Assembly: GCA_965267505.1 (NCBI GenBank)
Contig: OZ254081.1
Coordinates: 1,054,001 to 1,118,000, forward strand
DNA: 64,000 bases
Direction of reading: 5' to 3'
From: JANQHS01 sp965267505
Lineage (GTDB): Bacteria; Bacteroidota; Bacteroidia; Cytophagales; CCMP332
In this document: piece by piece, positions 27,304 through 35,600 of the stretch
Layout of the letters: the number at the start of each line of letters is the position of its first letter
Position numbering within the stretch: position 1 is the first letter of the stretch
Program-made: the position numbers and the translations under genes
The notes under the pieces: model-generated
What the model was told of the DNA's origin: nothing
Seen by the model: only the letters and a program-made list of their open reading frames with translations
Databases searched by the model: none

Positions 27304-28569
27304 GTAGTTCATGGCTGCTTGAAAAGCTCGATTCTTAAGTTTTATCTCCGAGCCGGGAATACCCAAACCGCGAGCTCTTTTTTCCCAAGACGACACAGTT
27401 TTAACTGTTGCATTAATTATCTCCTTTGCCTGGCTTTTACCAAGTCTGAATTCAGCATGAAGTTTTAAAGGGATTGATAAATCCAGCCTATTATCATCAA
27501 GAGAGATGTTTAATATTAACCCGGTCCCATTTTCATTGGGATTAATATCATAGGCCGGAGAAAGTATCCAGCCTGTTTCAGTCAATAGAAATCCATGATT
27601 GCGAAGGTGGTCATCGCAATTTGATACGCAGATACTGAAAACAATTCTTTTAAATAGTTCTTCCAGATCTTCATTAGGCTTTGCTCCCTTAGCCATTAGG
27701 AATTCAGCAATTTCCAAATAAGAAGCCCCGGCAGTATTATCCAGCCCATCGGAATATCCGAGCATGGTCATGGCAGAAGCAAAATGAATCCTTTGACCTT
27801 CTTTGGTCCGGTCAAATCGTTTGGTCAAAAAGGTATCATGCTCAGATGAAAATTTCTGGATCTTACACTCCTCCATGCTAATCCCACATTCTAAAGCAAT
27901 TTGGTAAACCAGGTATTCCCATGCTCCATGATTGAATCGATCATTTTACGAGGGAAATTTTGCTATCCATAAGTGACCATCTGAATCTCGAATACTGGCC
28001 TTAGGTCGGGCACCTCCAAGTGAAGCACCCGGCGACAATAACATTTCAATCCACTTCGCGTATTGGGGGTCGTTGAAAAGTTCGTCATTCTCAAATTTTA
28101 AACTGGCTTGTTCAAGTTCTCTTATTGACATCCAGGGAGGTGAGGCATGCTTATCATTGTTATCCAGAAAGTCTCCTTTAGAATCCAATTTAAACCGTAA
28201 AGCACCCATTCTGTGGCCATCATGAACACCTAGCAGATAATCTGTTTGAAAAAGTGTTTTTGAAACGCGCCCCTCAGATTCTGCCAGCCAAGCTTCACGT
28301 CTGTCCATAAGAAGTTTACCCCATCTGTCGGGGGATGAATCGGAGAAAATTCCGAAGTTTTGTTTCTGACCGTCCAGATACTGTTCCGTTTTATACAGTT
28401 TAAGGTCGGGGTCTAATGGGGTATCGTTGTTGTTGAGCCATTCTTGTTCGTATTGAAAAGAAAATATTTCGCTTCCCCTTGTCCTGCGAGAAAAAAGCTT
28501 CCCGATGAGTACCGGGCCATTAACATCAATCCAATCAGCATACACATATATGGTTCTCTCTTCGTTCAT
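27295..28569 (-). pseudogene. hipA: HipA-type Ser/Thr kinase toxin interrupted by one in-frame stop
   Basis: The frame of 424 codons reads as a full-length HipA kinase except for one TAA at codon 208 (27946-27948). Before it lies the N-lobe with the GGARPKASIRD loop and LWIAKFPS. After it the same frame continues with NDRFNHGAWEYL and then the kinase core: catalytic SNCDDHLRNHG (about D320, N324) and the metal-site YDINP (about D341). Homologues have a basic residue where the stop is, so an AAA to TAA change is likely. An internal ATG at 27876 could restart a C-terminal piece. HipA toxins phosphorylate glutamyl-tRNA synthetase or other targets; this one is probably inactive unless read through. 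It overlaps hipB by 4 nt. Confidence 0.85.
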
Positions 28570-28889
28570 TCAGTTTTTCTTCTAGGTGCTCTTTTTTTTG
28601 TGATGAGTCCGGCATCCTGAATTTTCCTTCCAAGTTCATCGTCCTTGGCGAGGAGCAGAACATCTTCAGCCAATCCGAGAGCGTGTAGAACCATTATGTA
28701 TTTACCAAATCCCACGCTTTCAACTCCTTTTTCGATATTTTCCAAAGTACTTGCCGCAATTCCGGCTCTCTTAGCAACCAGACTAAGACTATATTTTCTT
28801 CTTAGCCTGGCGAGTTTGATCTGCTCACCAACCTGTTTCACTAATCGTTTTTGCTTAATTGGCAATGGATTTGATCTTTTTTCTTTCAT
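28566..28889 (-). CDS. hipB: HipB-like antitoxin, XRE-family DNA-binding protein
   Basis: This 107-residue protein has a helix-turn-helix domain at about residues 18-75 (GEQIKLARLRRKYSLSLVAKRAGIAASTLENIEKG) and a basic tail (KKRAPRRKT). HipB antitoxins bind HipA and repress their own operon. The frame is intact although hipA is interrupted, so autorepression may persist. The ATG at 28889 is preceded by a set of 16-bp palindromic operators, the first only 4 bp upstream of the start codon. Confidence 0.87.
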   Translation of the reverse strand: MKEKRSNPLPIKQKRLVKQVGEQIKLARLRRKYSLSLVAKRAGIAASTLENIEKGVESVGFGKYIMVLHALGLAEDVLLLAKDDELGRKIQDAGLITKKRAPRRKTE

Positions 28890-28892
28890 AAT

Positions 28893-29026
28893 ACCCGTTA
28901 TATCAGGTAAATATATATTTAATTACCCGTCATAACATGTTTTAATGAAAATATTTCACTCTCCTTTGCTTTATAAAAACCCGATACAATAGGTAAAAAA
29001 TATTATTTTTACCCGATATATCGGGT
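28893..29026. promoter_or_regulatory. Four-site operator array, ACCCG-N6-CGGGT type
   Basis: Four 16-bp elements share the pattern ACCCG-N6-CGGGT: 28893-28908 (right arm CAGGT), 28925-28940 (degenerate right arm CATGT), 28979-28994 (TAGGT) and 29011-29026 (perfect palindrome). Starts are 32, 54 and 32 bp apart. E. coli hipBA also has several spaced inverted-repeat operators (TATCC-N8-GGATA), so these are the expected HipB sites. The outermost site is 100 bp upstream of the divergent SRPBCC gene at 29126, which might be co-regulated. Confidence 0.75.
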
Positions 29027-29125
29027 TTTATAAATTAATATAACCAATGAGAGTACAACCGTGAGAAGCAACTAAAGGAAATCCTCCGGATTGTATAAAT
29101 TTATTGAACTCGTAAAGCACCCATT

Positions 29126-29560
29126 ATGAAGTACTCCTTAGAAATTGAAATAAATAAACCCAGGAATACAGTAATCGAACTATTGGATAACCCGGATAAT
29201 ATGAAACATTGGCAACCAGGCCTGGTGTCCTACGAATTCATGGAAGGGGAGCCGGGTAAGGTTGGAGCCAAAATGAAGCTCAAATACAAAATGGGTAAAA
29301 GGGAAATGGAAATGGTGGAAACCATCACCAAGAATAATTTTCCTTCGGAATTCGATGCTAGCTATGAGACCAAGGGCGTCTTCAATGTACAGGAAAACAA
29401 GTTCATTGAGCTGGATGAAAACAGGACCAAATGGGTAAGTGATTCAGAATTCAGGTTCAGTGGATTCATGTCCATCATGAGTCTGTTTATGAAATCCACC
29501 TTCAAAAAGCAGAGCTTCAAATACCTCCAAAGCTTTAAGGATTTCGTAGAAAACTCTTAG
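29126..29560 (+). CDS. SRPBCC family protein
   Basis: This 144-residue cytosolic protein has a START-like helix-grip fold: MKYSLEIEINKPRNTVIELL at the start, NPDNMKHWQPGL, a central KMKLKYKMGKREMEMVETI strand pair and a C-terminal helix (FKKQSFKYLQSFKDFVEN). It resembles polyketide cyclase/dehydrase-like SRPBCC proteins that bind hydrophobic ligands. No catalytic residues can be assigned. It lies 9 nt before the CPBP protease gene, so they are probably cotranscribed. Divergent from hipB, its promoter may overlap the HipB operators. Confidence 0.78.
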   Translation: MKYSLEIEINKPRNTVIELLDNPDNMKHWQPGLVSYEFMEGEPGKVGAKMKLKYKMGKREMEMVETITKNNFPSEFDASYETKGVFNVQENKFIELDENRTKWVSDSEFRFSGFMSIMSLFMKSTFKKQSFKYLQSFKDFVENS

Positions 29561-29569
29561 CCCCATTCT

Positions 29570-30259
29570 ATGAAGAGCAGGATCTTTTCCCTTTATTCAA
29601 ATCCCATTTTCATTCTGGCCAATGTGATCGTCATGGCTTCATTGATCTACAGCATGGGTCCTGTCGGCTTTTTTTTCGGATTCTTTATATCGCTTCTTGG
29701 ATTCTGGGCTTCGGGTTGGCAATGGTCCTTTTACGGAATTGGAAAGCCAAACTGGAAAAAGACCATTCCTCAAGCCATTCTGATAAGTATCCTGATCTTC
29801 TTGTTTGTTGACGTTCTTATCCAACCCTTTATCGAAAAAGCCTTTGGCCAGATAGACCTATCGGGCTTCGATTGGCTGAAAGGAAATATAGCCGGTCTTC
29901 TCACCTACCTGGCCATCGCCTGGACCCTGGCCGCCATAGGCGAGGAATTGGTATTCAGGGGTTTTGTCCAAAAAAGACTGGCCTTGGTCCTAAAAGAAAG
30001 TCAAAATGGCTGGCTACTAGCCGCAATAGTCTCTTCAATAATATTTGGGATCGCCCACACCTATCAGGGAAGCTCAGGCATTATTTCAACCGGATTGATA
30101 GGGTTCATCTTAGCTCTGGTTTTCATGAAAAACAAAAGCAACCTGGTTCTTCCTATGCTCATCCATGGATTTTACGACACCCTGGGTTTGATGCTTTTAT
30201 ACCTGGATCTGGAAAGAGTTCTGGTGGACCCCGTTACACGATTCTCTTTCGGAAATTGA
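29570..30259 (+). CDS. CPBP family intramembrane glutamic endopeptidase
   Basis: This 229-residue membrane protein has about six to seven helices. It carries the three CPBP (Abi/CAAX protease) motifs: E125-E126-x3-R130 in GEELVFRGF, the H163 motif FGIAHTYQG and the third H199-x3-D203 in LIHGFYDTLG. Family members cleave membrane-embedded substrates or process prenylated and bacteriocin-related peptides; the target here is not evident. All active-site residues are intact. Confidence 0.9.
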   Translation: MKSRIFSLYSNPIFILANVIVMASLIYSMGPVGFFFGFFISLLGFWASGWQWSFYGIGKPNWKKTIPQAILISILIFLFVDVLIQPFIEKAFGQIDLSGFDWLKGNIAGLLTYLAIAWTLAAIGEELVFRGFVQKRLALVLKESQNGWLLAAIVSSIIFGIAHTYQGSSGIISTGLIGFILALVFMKNKSNLVLPMLIHGFYDTLGLMLLYLDLERVLVDPVTRFSFGN

Positions 30260-30356
30260 TCCTGAATAGAACTAAGACCCCTGGGCTTTTTGTTTGAATA
30301 ATTAAGATGCTCTGGAACCCTTGCATCTTTTTTCAAATCTCTTCGTCTACAGGATT

Positions 30357-30902
30357 ATGGAGACAAATATTGACACTCAATTGGTCTGGAATCGTTTCTC
30401 AGACCAGCTTTATCCTTACATACTTAAAAGGGTAAAGACCAAGGAGATAGCTGAAGATCTCATGCAGGAAGTTTTCATCAAGATTCATGGAAATCTGGAG
30501 AAGCTTAGAGAGCAAAAAAAACTGGGTAGCTGGGTCTATACCATCACCAGAAACGCAATAAATGATCATTTCAGATCAAGTAACCCTCAATCAGACATAA
30601 ATGAATCAAACCTGGAAAGCCAGGAGCAAATTCCCTCCATCCATAGTTTCGAGGAATGTCTGATGCCATTCATCAACTGTCTTCCCGATCATTATAAAGA
30701 GGCTCTGATTTTCACAGAGATCCAAGGCTATAGCCAAAAAGAATATGCCGAAACCTACGGACTTGCCTACCCTACAGCAAAATCCAGGGTGCAAAGGGCC
30801 AAACAGGAACTAAAGAAACTTTTTGTTGCCTGCTGTAATCCTCAAACCGATGTATACGGAAATGTGGTTTCCAAAGATGAGGTGGAAGGTTGCCCCTGTT
30901 GA
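30357..30902 (+). CDS. sigZ: ECF-type RNA polymerase sigma factor, SigZ-like
   Basis: The ATG at 30357 (METNIDTQLVW) gives 181 residues. An upstream in-frame TTG at 30321 is less likely. Sigma region 2 (AEDLMQEVFIKIHGNLEKLREQKKL, WVYTITRNAINDHF) and region 4 (LPDHYKEALIFTEIQGYSQKEYAE, AKSRVQRAKQELKKLF) are clear. The C-terminal tail has Cys-Cys near ACCNPQTDVYGNVV and ends in GCPC. From memory, SigZ-type sigmas carry a similar tail. No anti-sigma gene follows; instead there is a tiny Cys-rich frame 52 nt downstream. A thiol- or metal-responsive role is inferred. Confidence 0.85.
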   Translation: METNIDTQLVWNRFSDQLYPYILKRVKTKEIAEDLMQEVFIKIHGNLEKLREQKKLGSWVYTITRNAINDHFRSSNPQSDINESNLESQEQIPSIHSFEECLMPFINCLPDHYKEALIFTEIQGYSQKEYAETYGLAYPTAKSRVQRAKQELKKLFVACCNPQTDVYGNVVSKDEVEGCPC

Positions 30903-30954
30903 TGCATCCTTTTCTAAGGTGCCGCGTCTTAAGGATGTACCAAAATTAAATATC

Positions 30955-31014
30955 ATGAGAAACGACGGATGTTGTGATGGTGGTTGCTGCGGAGGCGGCT
31001 GCTGCCCAGATTAA
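30955..31014 (+). CDS. 19-residue Cys-rich peptide (three CC pairs)
   Basis: The ATG at 30955 gives a peptide of 19 residues with six cysteines as three vicinal pairs spaced exactly five residues apart (C6-C7, C11-C12, C16-C17), separated by Gly and Asp. The longer open frame upstream looks like non-coding sequence read by chance. The peptide ends 8 nt before a strong terminator, which marks it as the last element of the sigZ transcript. A metal- or arsenic-binding microprotein is a reasonable idea, but translation is unproven. Confidence 0.55.
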   Translation: MRNDGCCDGGCCGGGCCPD

Positions 31015-31022
31015 GCGATAAG

Positions 31023-31054
31023 ACCCCGGCCCCAGAAGGTCGGGGTTTATTTTA
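31023..31054 (+). terminator. Intrinsic terminator after sigZ and the Cys-rich peptide
   Basis: A 9-bp GC-rich stem with one G-T wobble (31023-31031 with 31038-31046) and a 6-nt loop is followed by a T-rich tail. The tail overlaps the end of the convergent gene (stop at 31047-31049). Confidence 0.8.
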
Positions 31055-32399
31055 TCCTGATAGACGCTCCAAGAAATAAATTTATTTGGCGGGTATCAGA
31101 ATTGTTGAGCAGGGAGGACCAAAGATTTCCTGAGCCTATCGAAAAGGTTCTATAATTGAAGGCAAATCCCGCTACATTCTTGATCCCTTTTCTAATAGTC
31201 ATGGGTAGATAAAAACCCATTTTTTTGTTTTGCCATCTTGGGGTAATTGAAACCTCATAAAAATCATTTAACAAAGGGGCATTGGAAAATTCTCTCAGCC
31301 AAAAAGTACTTCCTATATTCAAATAGAATTTATCATAGACATTCCAATCTCCATAGAGCGCGAGCCTCAGGGGTAGGTTTACTCTATAACTTTCAGCAGC
31401 TATAGAAAAATCCGGCTCTATTCCTCGTATGGTATCCAATAACTGAGCGATGGATTGAGAATTCGCTATATTTTGAAGTAATAATGGGGTGTTTTGAAAA
31501 TTGTAATTTGAGCTGGCCTGAGAGGGTTGATATTTCACAGAACCAAAATCGAGGAAGGATAAACCCACATCGAATAAATACTTATTCTCCTGCTTTTCTT
31601 CCTTAGTCTTAAAAAAGGTATACCTGAATCCCAGATCAAATCCCAAGCCGACCCGATCAAAAAGTTTAACCTTTAATTCCTGATCGGTTACCAGATCGTC
31701 CAACGAAGAATTGAACAGGACCGAAAGGCTTCCACCAATTCTTAAGGAATCCAGATTTCCTGGGGATACTGAAAAATTATTTGCTTGGATTCTTCCGGAA
31801 GCCTGACCGGAAAGAATTTTCAAATTCCCTCCGATCTGAAATCTATGTTTATCATATTGATCCATTTGATAGGCTACTGGAATTGCAACCTCTATCCAGG
31901 TGTGTAGGTAAACGGCAGCAAACTCATCCTTGTTCGGAAGGCTTGCTGTAGTTGCCTCCCTTCCATTAAACAGGTCGCGCAAGAAAGTCAAAAGCTGGGG
32001 ATTTGTATACCTGCCAAAGGCAACCGTCCTCAACTGAGGAATAATTCCTATAGCAAAATGTTTCTTAGGTTTCCAAATCATGGATGGAAAAACCAGGCGG
32101 GAAAAAAATCCTGCATCCGCGTCCTTTAATAGAGTAATCCTTAGTACATCCGGAGTCCCTCCTGATTTCAAAAAGTTTTGACCTGAGGAAGAGTTTGCTC
32201 CCATAAGAAAGCTAAAGTCTCCTCCCAGAACATTTACTTCATAGCGTCCAGGAACATCAAGAATCCTGGTTGGATTGAAAAATGAAGAATAAATACCCCC
32301 ATCCTTAGAGCTCCTGATTCCCTGGAAATTTTGGGAACTACCCAGGAAAGGAATCATTAGCATTAAGGCCAGAGCGATATTTTTTCCAGTTTTAGGCAC
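31047..32399 (-). CDS. DUF5723-like outer-membrane beta-barrel protein
   Basis: This 450-residue protein starts at GTG (32399) with a signal peptide (NIALALMLMIPFLGSSQN). The N-terminal mature segment GIRSSKDGGIYSSFFNPTRI resembles the Asn/Pro-rich opening of DUF5723 proteins. The rest consists of amphipathic strands (FAIGIIPQLRTVAFG, KLFDRVGLGFDLGFRYTFF, FAFNYRTFSIGSGNLW) and a terminal LFLGASIRIK. It is probably an outer-membrane barrel or T9SS-linked envelope protein of unknown function. It is divergent from the porin-like gene, with 35 bp between the starts. Confidence 0.62.
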   Translation of the reverse strand: MPKTGKNIALALMLMIPFLGSSQNFQGIRSSKDGGIYSSFFNPTRILDVPGRYEVNVLGGDFSFLMGANSSSGQNFLKSGGTPDVLRITLLKDADAGFFSRLVFPSMIWKPKKHFAIGIIPQLRTVAFGRYTNPQLLTFLRDLFNGREATTASLPNKDEFAAVYLHTWIEVAIPVAYQMDQYDKHRFQIGGNLKILSGQASGRIQANNFSVSPGNLDSLRIGGSLSVLFNSSLDDLVTDQELKVKLFDRVGLGFDLGFRYTFFKTKEEKQENKYLFDVGLSFLDFGSVKYQPSQASSNYNFQNTPLLLQNIANSQSIAQLLDTIRGIEPDFSIAAESYRVNLPLRLALYGDWNVYDKFYLNIGSTFWLREFSNAPLLNDFYEVSITPRWQNKKMGFYLPMTIRKGIKNVAGFAFNYRTFSIGSGNLWSSLLNNSDTRQINLFLGASIRIK

Positions 32400-32434
32400 T
32401 AAATGTTGTTGCTTCTATCTTTTCTTTGAGTTAG

Positions 32435-33538
32435 GTGAAGATTCGCACTTACCATATTCTATTTGCAATACTCTTATTCATTTTTGAAAAATCCCATTCA
32501 AAATCGGGATTAGATTCATTAAAGTTTGGGGTGGGTGCATATGTTGAAACTTTTTTCACCTACGATTTCAATGAGCCGCAAAACGGGAAAAGACAGGCAT
32601 TCCTAGTAAATCACAATAGGCATAACGAAGTAAACATCAATCTTGCCCTTATCCAGCTATCCATGAGATCAAAAAGGGTGAGAGCCGTGGTTGAGCTACA
32701 GGCCGGAACCTACGCAGAGGATAACTATGCAAGGGAAGAAGATCTCTTAAAAAATATTTACCAATCCTATGTGGGAATAGCTCTTGATAAAAGATCGAGG
32801 TGGTGGTTGGATATGGGGATCTACCTATCCCATTTAAGTTTTGAAAGTTTAAAATCGCTGGAAAACCCCACTCTCACACGGTTGGTCATAACCGAAAACA
32901 TACCCTACTATCTCTCAGGAGCAAAACTGACTTTCAGTCCGAAAGGTAAATGGAGTTTTATGGCTGGAATTTCAAATGGTTGGCAGCAGATAAGGAGAGA
33001 ACCTGGAAATTCCTCTTTTTATTATGCAACCGAGATCCGTTACAAAGGAGAGAAAAGAATAGATGGACATTGGAGTACATTTTTTGGAAATCAAGGACCG
33101 GATAGTGCCAGCAGATTTCGCTTCTATTCCAATATTGATCTAGGTTTTTCCCTTACTGAAAACCTAAACTTAATCATACTATATCACCATATTTTTCAAC
33201 AAAAGCCTGAAGGATCAGGTGAATATGATCAATGTAATTCTGCAGGATTCATTCTGAACTATTTGTTTAATTCTCAATGGTCCACAGCTTTTAGGTATGA
33301 ATATTATCATGACCCGGAATTTATCATTACAAATAATCCCAGCCCAGACCCGTTTTTGCTAAACGGCCTTTCTCTAAATTTTAATTATAAACCGATACCA
33401 ACGGTTCAGGCCAGCATTGAGGTAAGGTGGTTCAATTCTCCGAATTCAATATTTCCCGATGGGCAAGGATTTATGAATGATAATTTATTCTTTACCCTTG
33501 CACTTGCGGCCCAGATAGGTCCAAAAACCTTTTTTTAA
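32435..33538 (+). CDS. Putative beta-barrel porin (OmpL-like, BBP2 type)
   Basis: This 367-residue protein starts at GTG (32435) with a signal peptide (TYHILFAILLFIFEKSHS). The mature part matches the OmpL-like beta-barrel porin-2 family of Bacteroidota: GVGAYVETFFTYDFNEPQ, NEVNINLALIQLSM, RAVVELQAGTY and a WWLDMGIYLSHLSFESL strand. It ends in LALAAQIGPKTFF with the usual C-terminal aromatic residues. It should form an outer-membrane channel of unknown specificity. Confidence 0.78.
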   Translation: MKIRTYHILFAILLFIFEKSHSKSGLDSLKFGVGAYVETFFTYDFNEPQNGKRQAFLVNHNRHNEVNINLALIQLSMRSKRVRAVVELQAGTYAEDNYAREEDLLKNIYQSYVGIALDKRSRWWLDMGIYLSHLSFESLKSLENPTLTRLVITENIPYYLSGAKLTFSPKGKWSFMAGISNGWQQIRREPGNSSFYYATEIRYKGEKRIDGHWSTFFGNQGPDSASRFRFYSNIDLGFSLTENLNLIILYHHIFQQKPEGSGEYDQCNSAGFILNYLFNSQWSTAFRYEYYHDPEFIITNNPSPDPFLLNGLSLNFNYKPIPTVQASIEVRWFNSPNSIFPDGQGFMNDNLFFTLALAAQIGPKTFF

Positions 33539-33659
33539 ATTCGGAATAATAAGCCATAATCAAAGAAGCCAAATTGGATATTAGGATATCTATCCTCTTT
33601 TTTGCTTCCAACTTCTATCTGTCATTTTTTGATTCGCAGAAAAAGCAATTAATCCTGTC

Positions 33660-34406
33660 ATGAGAAACTATTTGAGAAACTCCATTTACTTTTTCGTGCT
33701 CTTTCTGATCACATCATGCGGTGGTAATGGTGATGATAATCCTAAATTCACAACGCTTGAGATCCTAGTAGAAAATACCAATGGAACAGGATTCGATGCC
33801 CCCATCGAAGTCACTTTGTATGCCAGCCTTGAAGATTGGCTAGCAAACAGAAACCCGTTATACTCTACAGTTTTGCCCATAAAGGTTGGAGTGAATCAAT
33901 TGTTATGGTCAAGTCAGATAGTAGACCCGGGTATTTACTTTGTTGATGCCCATAGCCAGGGAGGTATTCAATATTTAAGTAATTGGGAAAGTGAACTTGC
34001 AATAAATGTATTCGGGGATCAGGCCAATACATATACGGTAGCCCTGAACGAAAATCAATCCTACTTACTTTCGACAGGTGAAACTTCCTGGCTTTTGAGC
34101 GAGTATATCTCAAATGGGGTGGATCTTTTAGACACCTGCAATGTTTCCAACTCCCAAACCTTTATCCAAGGTCAAAGGGATGGGTTGTATAATTATTCAC
34201 CCCAAGAACCATTGTGTAATCCTGGAGATACGATTGATATTCAAGGAGCTTGGGTATTGAATAACAGCACAAGCACAACTCTTCAGATTAGTCAGGGGCC
34301 TTTTCAGGGCACCTATGATTTTTCGGTAGGATTGTCTACCCTCAGCCTTTTTAATTCAGATACAGCTAATCAGAAATCGATAAAGTTTACAAGGACAATT
34401 CCCTAA
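33660..34406 (+). CDS. Predicted lipoprotein of unknown function
   Basis: This 248-residue protein has a lipoprotein signal (YFFVLFLITSC, lipidation at C20) followed by GGNGDDNPK. The N-terminal half looks like a single beta-sandwich domain (LEILVENTNGTGFDAPIEVTLYAS) of the kind found in carboxypeptidase-regulatory or surface lipoproteins. The C-terminal half has no recognised motif. It is convergent with the minus-strand operon, with only 6 nt between the stop codons and no visible terminator. Confidence 0.7.
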   Translation: MRNYLRNSIYFFVLFLITSCGGNGDDNPKFTTLEILVENTNGTGFDAPIEVTLYASLEDWLANRNPLYSTVLPIKVGVNQLLWSSQIVDPGIYFVDAHSQGGIQYLSNWESELAINVFGDQANTYTVALNENQSYLLSTGETSWLLSEYISNGVDLLDTCNVSNSQTFIQGQRDGLYNYSPQEPLCNPGDTIDIQGAWVLNNSTSTTLQISQGPFQGTYDFSVGLSTLSLFNSDTANQKSIKFTRTIP

Positions 34407-34412
34407 GACCCC

Positions 34413-34607
34413 CTATCCAAGCTCTCCGGCCTGGTATTCCTTGATCGCCAATTCAATTTGGTCGATCATAAACTCCAAAGCTTCTGGTCCGATGGTATTT
34501 TTTACCAATTCTAGCATTTCATCCGGATCTTCAAGTCTAGCTAAGCCATAGTTCCGGATGATTATTTCAAACGCTCTTTTCTGAGCAATACTTCTGGATC
34601 GTCTCAT
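34413..34607 (-). CDS. Small helical protein at the end of the amine/ATP-grasp operon
   Basis: The ATG at 34607 gives 64 residues; a GTG at 34610 is also in frame. The ATG overlaps the stop of the C45 gene by one base (TGATG), so it is translationally coupled. The sequence is all-helical in character, with basic N-terminal residues (RRSRSIAQKRAFEIIIRNYG) and an acidic C-terminal half (DPDEMLELVKNTIG, FMIDQIELAIKEYQAGEL). I recognise no family. It could be a subunit, chaperone or carrier for the preceding enzymes. Confidence 0.6.
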   Translation of the reverse strand: MRRSRSIAQKRAFEIIIRNYGLARLEDPDEMLELVKNTIGPEALEFMIDQIELAIKEYQAGELG

Positions 34608-35599
34608 CACATAGTTAATTTACCGGAAATGCCGGCACCAAGTTTGATCATGGAATTCCCGTTGAGGGGTCCATACATACTGAATGATTTTTCTTTCCCT
34701 GGCCAGAAAAGATCAACTCTTTGTTCTTCAGGAAAATAAGCGGCAGTGTAAAGGGTTCCGTAATTCTGCTCCGCATTTAGAACGTAAAGAGGATCCCTTA
34801 AAAACTTCATAACAAGCTTCCTGTTCGTGGGCCTTTCCAATTCCAAATAGTTGATCAGTTCGTCCTCCCTGGTTTGTGTGCCCGTTCGGCTTGCATATTC
34901 AGGCCAATCGATCTCTTCCTGATGATTGGTACAAATAGGGGAATTCTTAATTCCAATATTTCTGTCTGGACCAAGGAAAAAGGTCCTGTGGTCACCTTTC
35001 TTGTCCACCGCTGTTACATTGTAGACCATGTGGCAAGGAACCCTAGAAAATGCTTTTTCAGCTTCTTTTACATTTGAGCAGGTTTCTAATACATATCGCA
35101 TGATAATTGGGATCCCAAATCCCTCCCCAATGGCTTTTCTTCCTCCAAAAGTCAAGGATAAGGCAAGTCCATCTTCATTCATACCATCCAACAACCCCCA
35201 ATTGCAATCCGCCATTCCAATTACCTTCTTTAACCAATTTGATTTGAAGAAATTACCCTCAAAAAGGCTGGGGTTATAATCATAGTTGCGAAGAAGCATG
35301 GGGGTATCTCCTTCCCATGAGACCTGGGTACATCCACTCATGAAAGCTGGAGGGCAATACATTAACAAATATCGGCTTACCAAATCTCCTCCTCCTGCCA
35401 GATCCGACAGTTTTTCGAATACAGGCACAAGCTCAGGCATATAGTTCTCAAATTCCTTGAGTGAGCTTAAAAAGCCTGGTCTTGACCTCGTTCCCCCTTT
35501 TACAAACCAGTCTTTATAATAGGGCCATGTCTTATTAAAATGTTCCAACCAAAGGGTCCCGGGTTGGGCCTCTTCAAAAAAATCAATGGAAACGAACAA
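34607..35599 (-). CDS. C45-type Ntn hydrolase / acyltransferase-like protein
   Basis: This 330-residue protein resembles the C45 (acyl-CoA:6-aminopenicillanate acyltransferase) family of N-terminal nucleophile hydrolases. The likely nucleophile is C90 in MSGCTQVSW, followed by MLLRNYDYNP and later NEDGLALSLTFGG and YNVTAVDKKG. C45 enzymes autocleave before the Cys and then hydrolyse or transfer acyl groups on amide bonds. The start is TTG at 35599; no closer ATG keeps the N-terminal alpha chain. The gene is one nucleotide after the ATP-grasp gene. Whether it makes or cleaves the amide formed by that ligase is open. Confidence 0.8.
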   Translation of the reverse strand: MFVSIDFFEEAQPGTLWLEHFNKTWPYYKDWFVKGGTRSRPGFLSSLKEFENYMPELVPVFEKLSDLAGGGDLVSRYLLMYCPPAFMSGCTQVSWEGDTPMLLRNYDYNPSLFEGNFFKSNWLKKVIGMADCNWGLLDGMNEDGLALSLTFGGRKAIGEGFGIPIIMRYVLETCSNVKEAEKAFSRVPCHMVYNVTAVDKKGDHRTFFLGPDRNIGIKNSPICTNHQEEIDWPEYASRTGTQTREDELINYLELERPTNRKLVMKFLRDPLYVLNAEQNYGTLYTAAYFPEEQRVDLFWPGKEKSFSMYGPLNGNSMIKLGAGISGKLTM

Positions 35600-35600
35600 G

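Noticed and set aside
27877..28569. Split HipS/HipT-type (HipBST) toxin
   Set aside because: The break is in the middle of the kinase fold, the two parts share one frame, and no start codon lies near the stop. A nonsense mutation fits better.
30823..30954. Extension of the Cys-rich peptide upstream to 30823
   Set aside because: The extension overlaps the end of sigZ in another frame and has no protein-like features.
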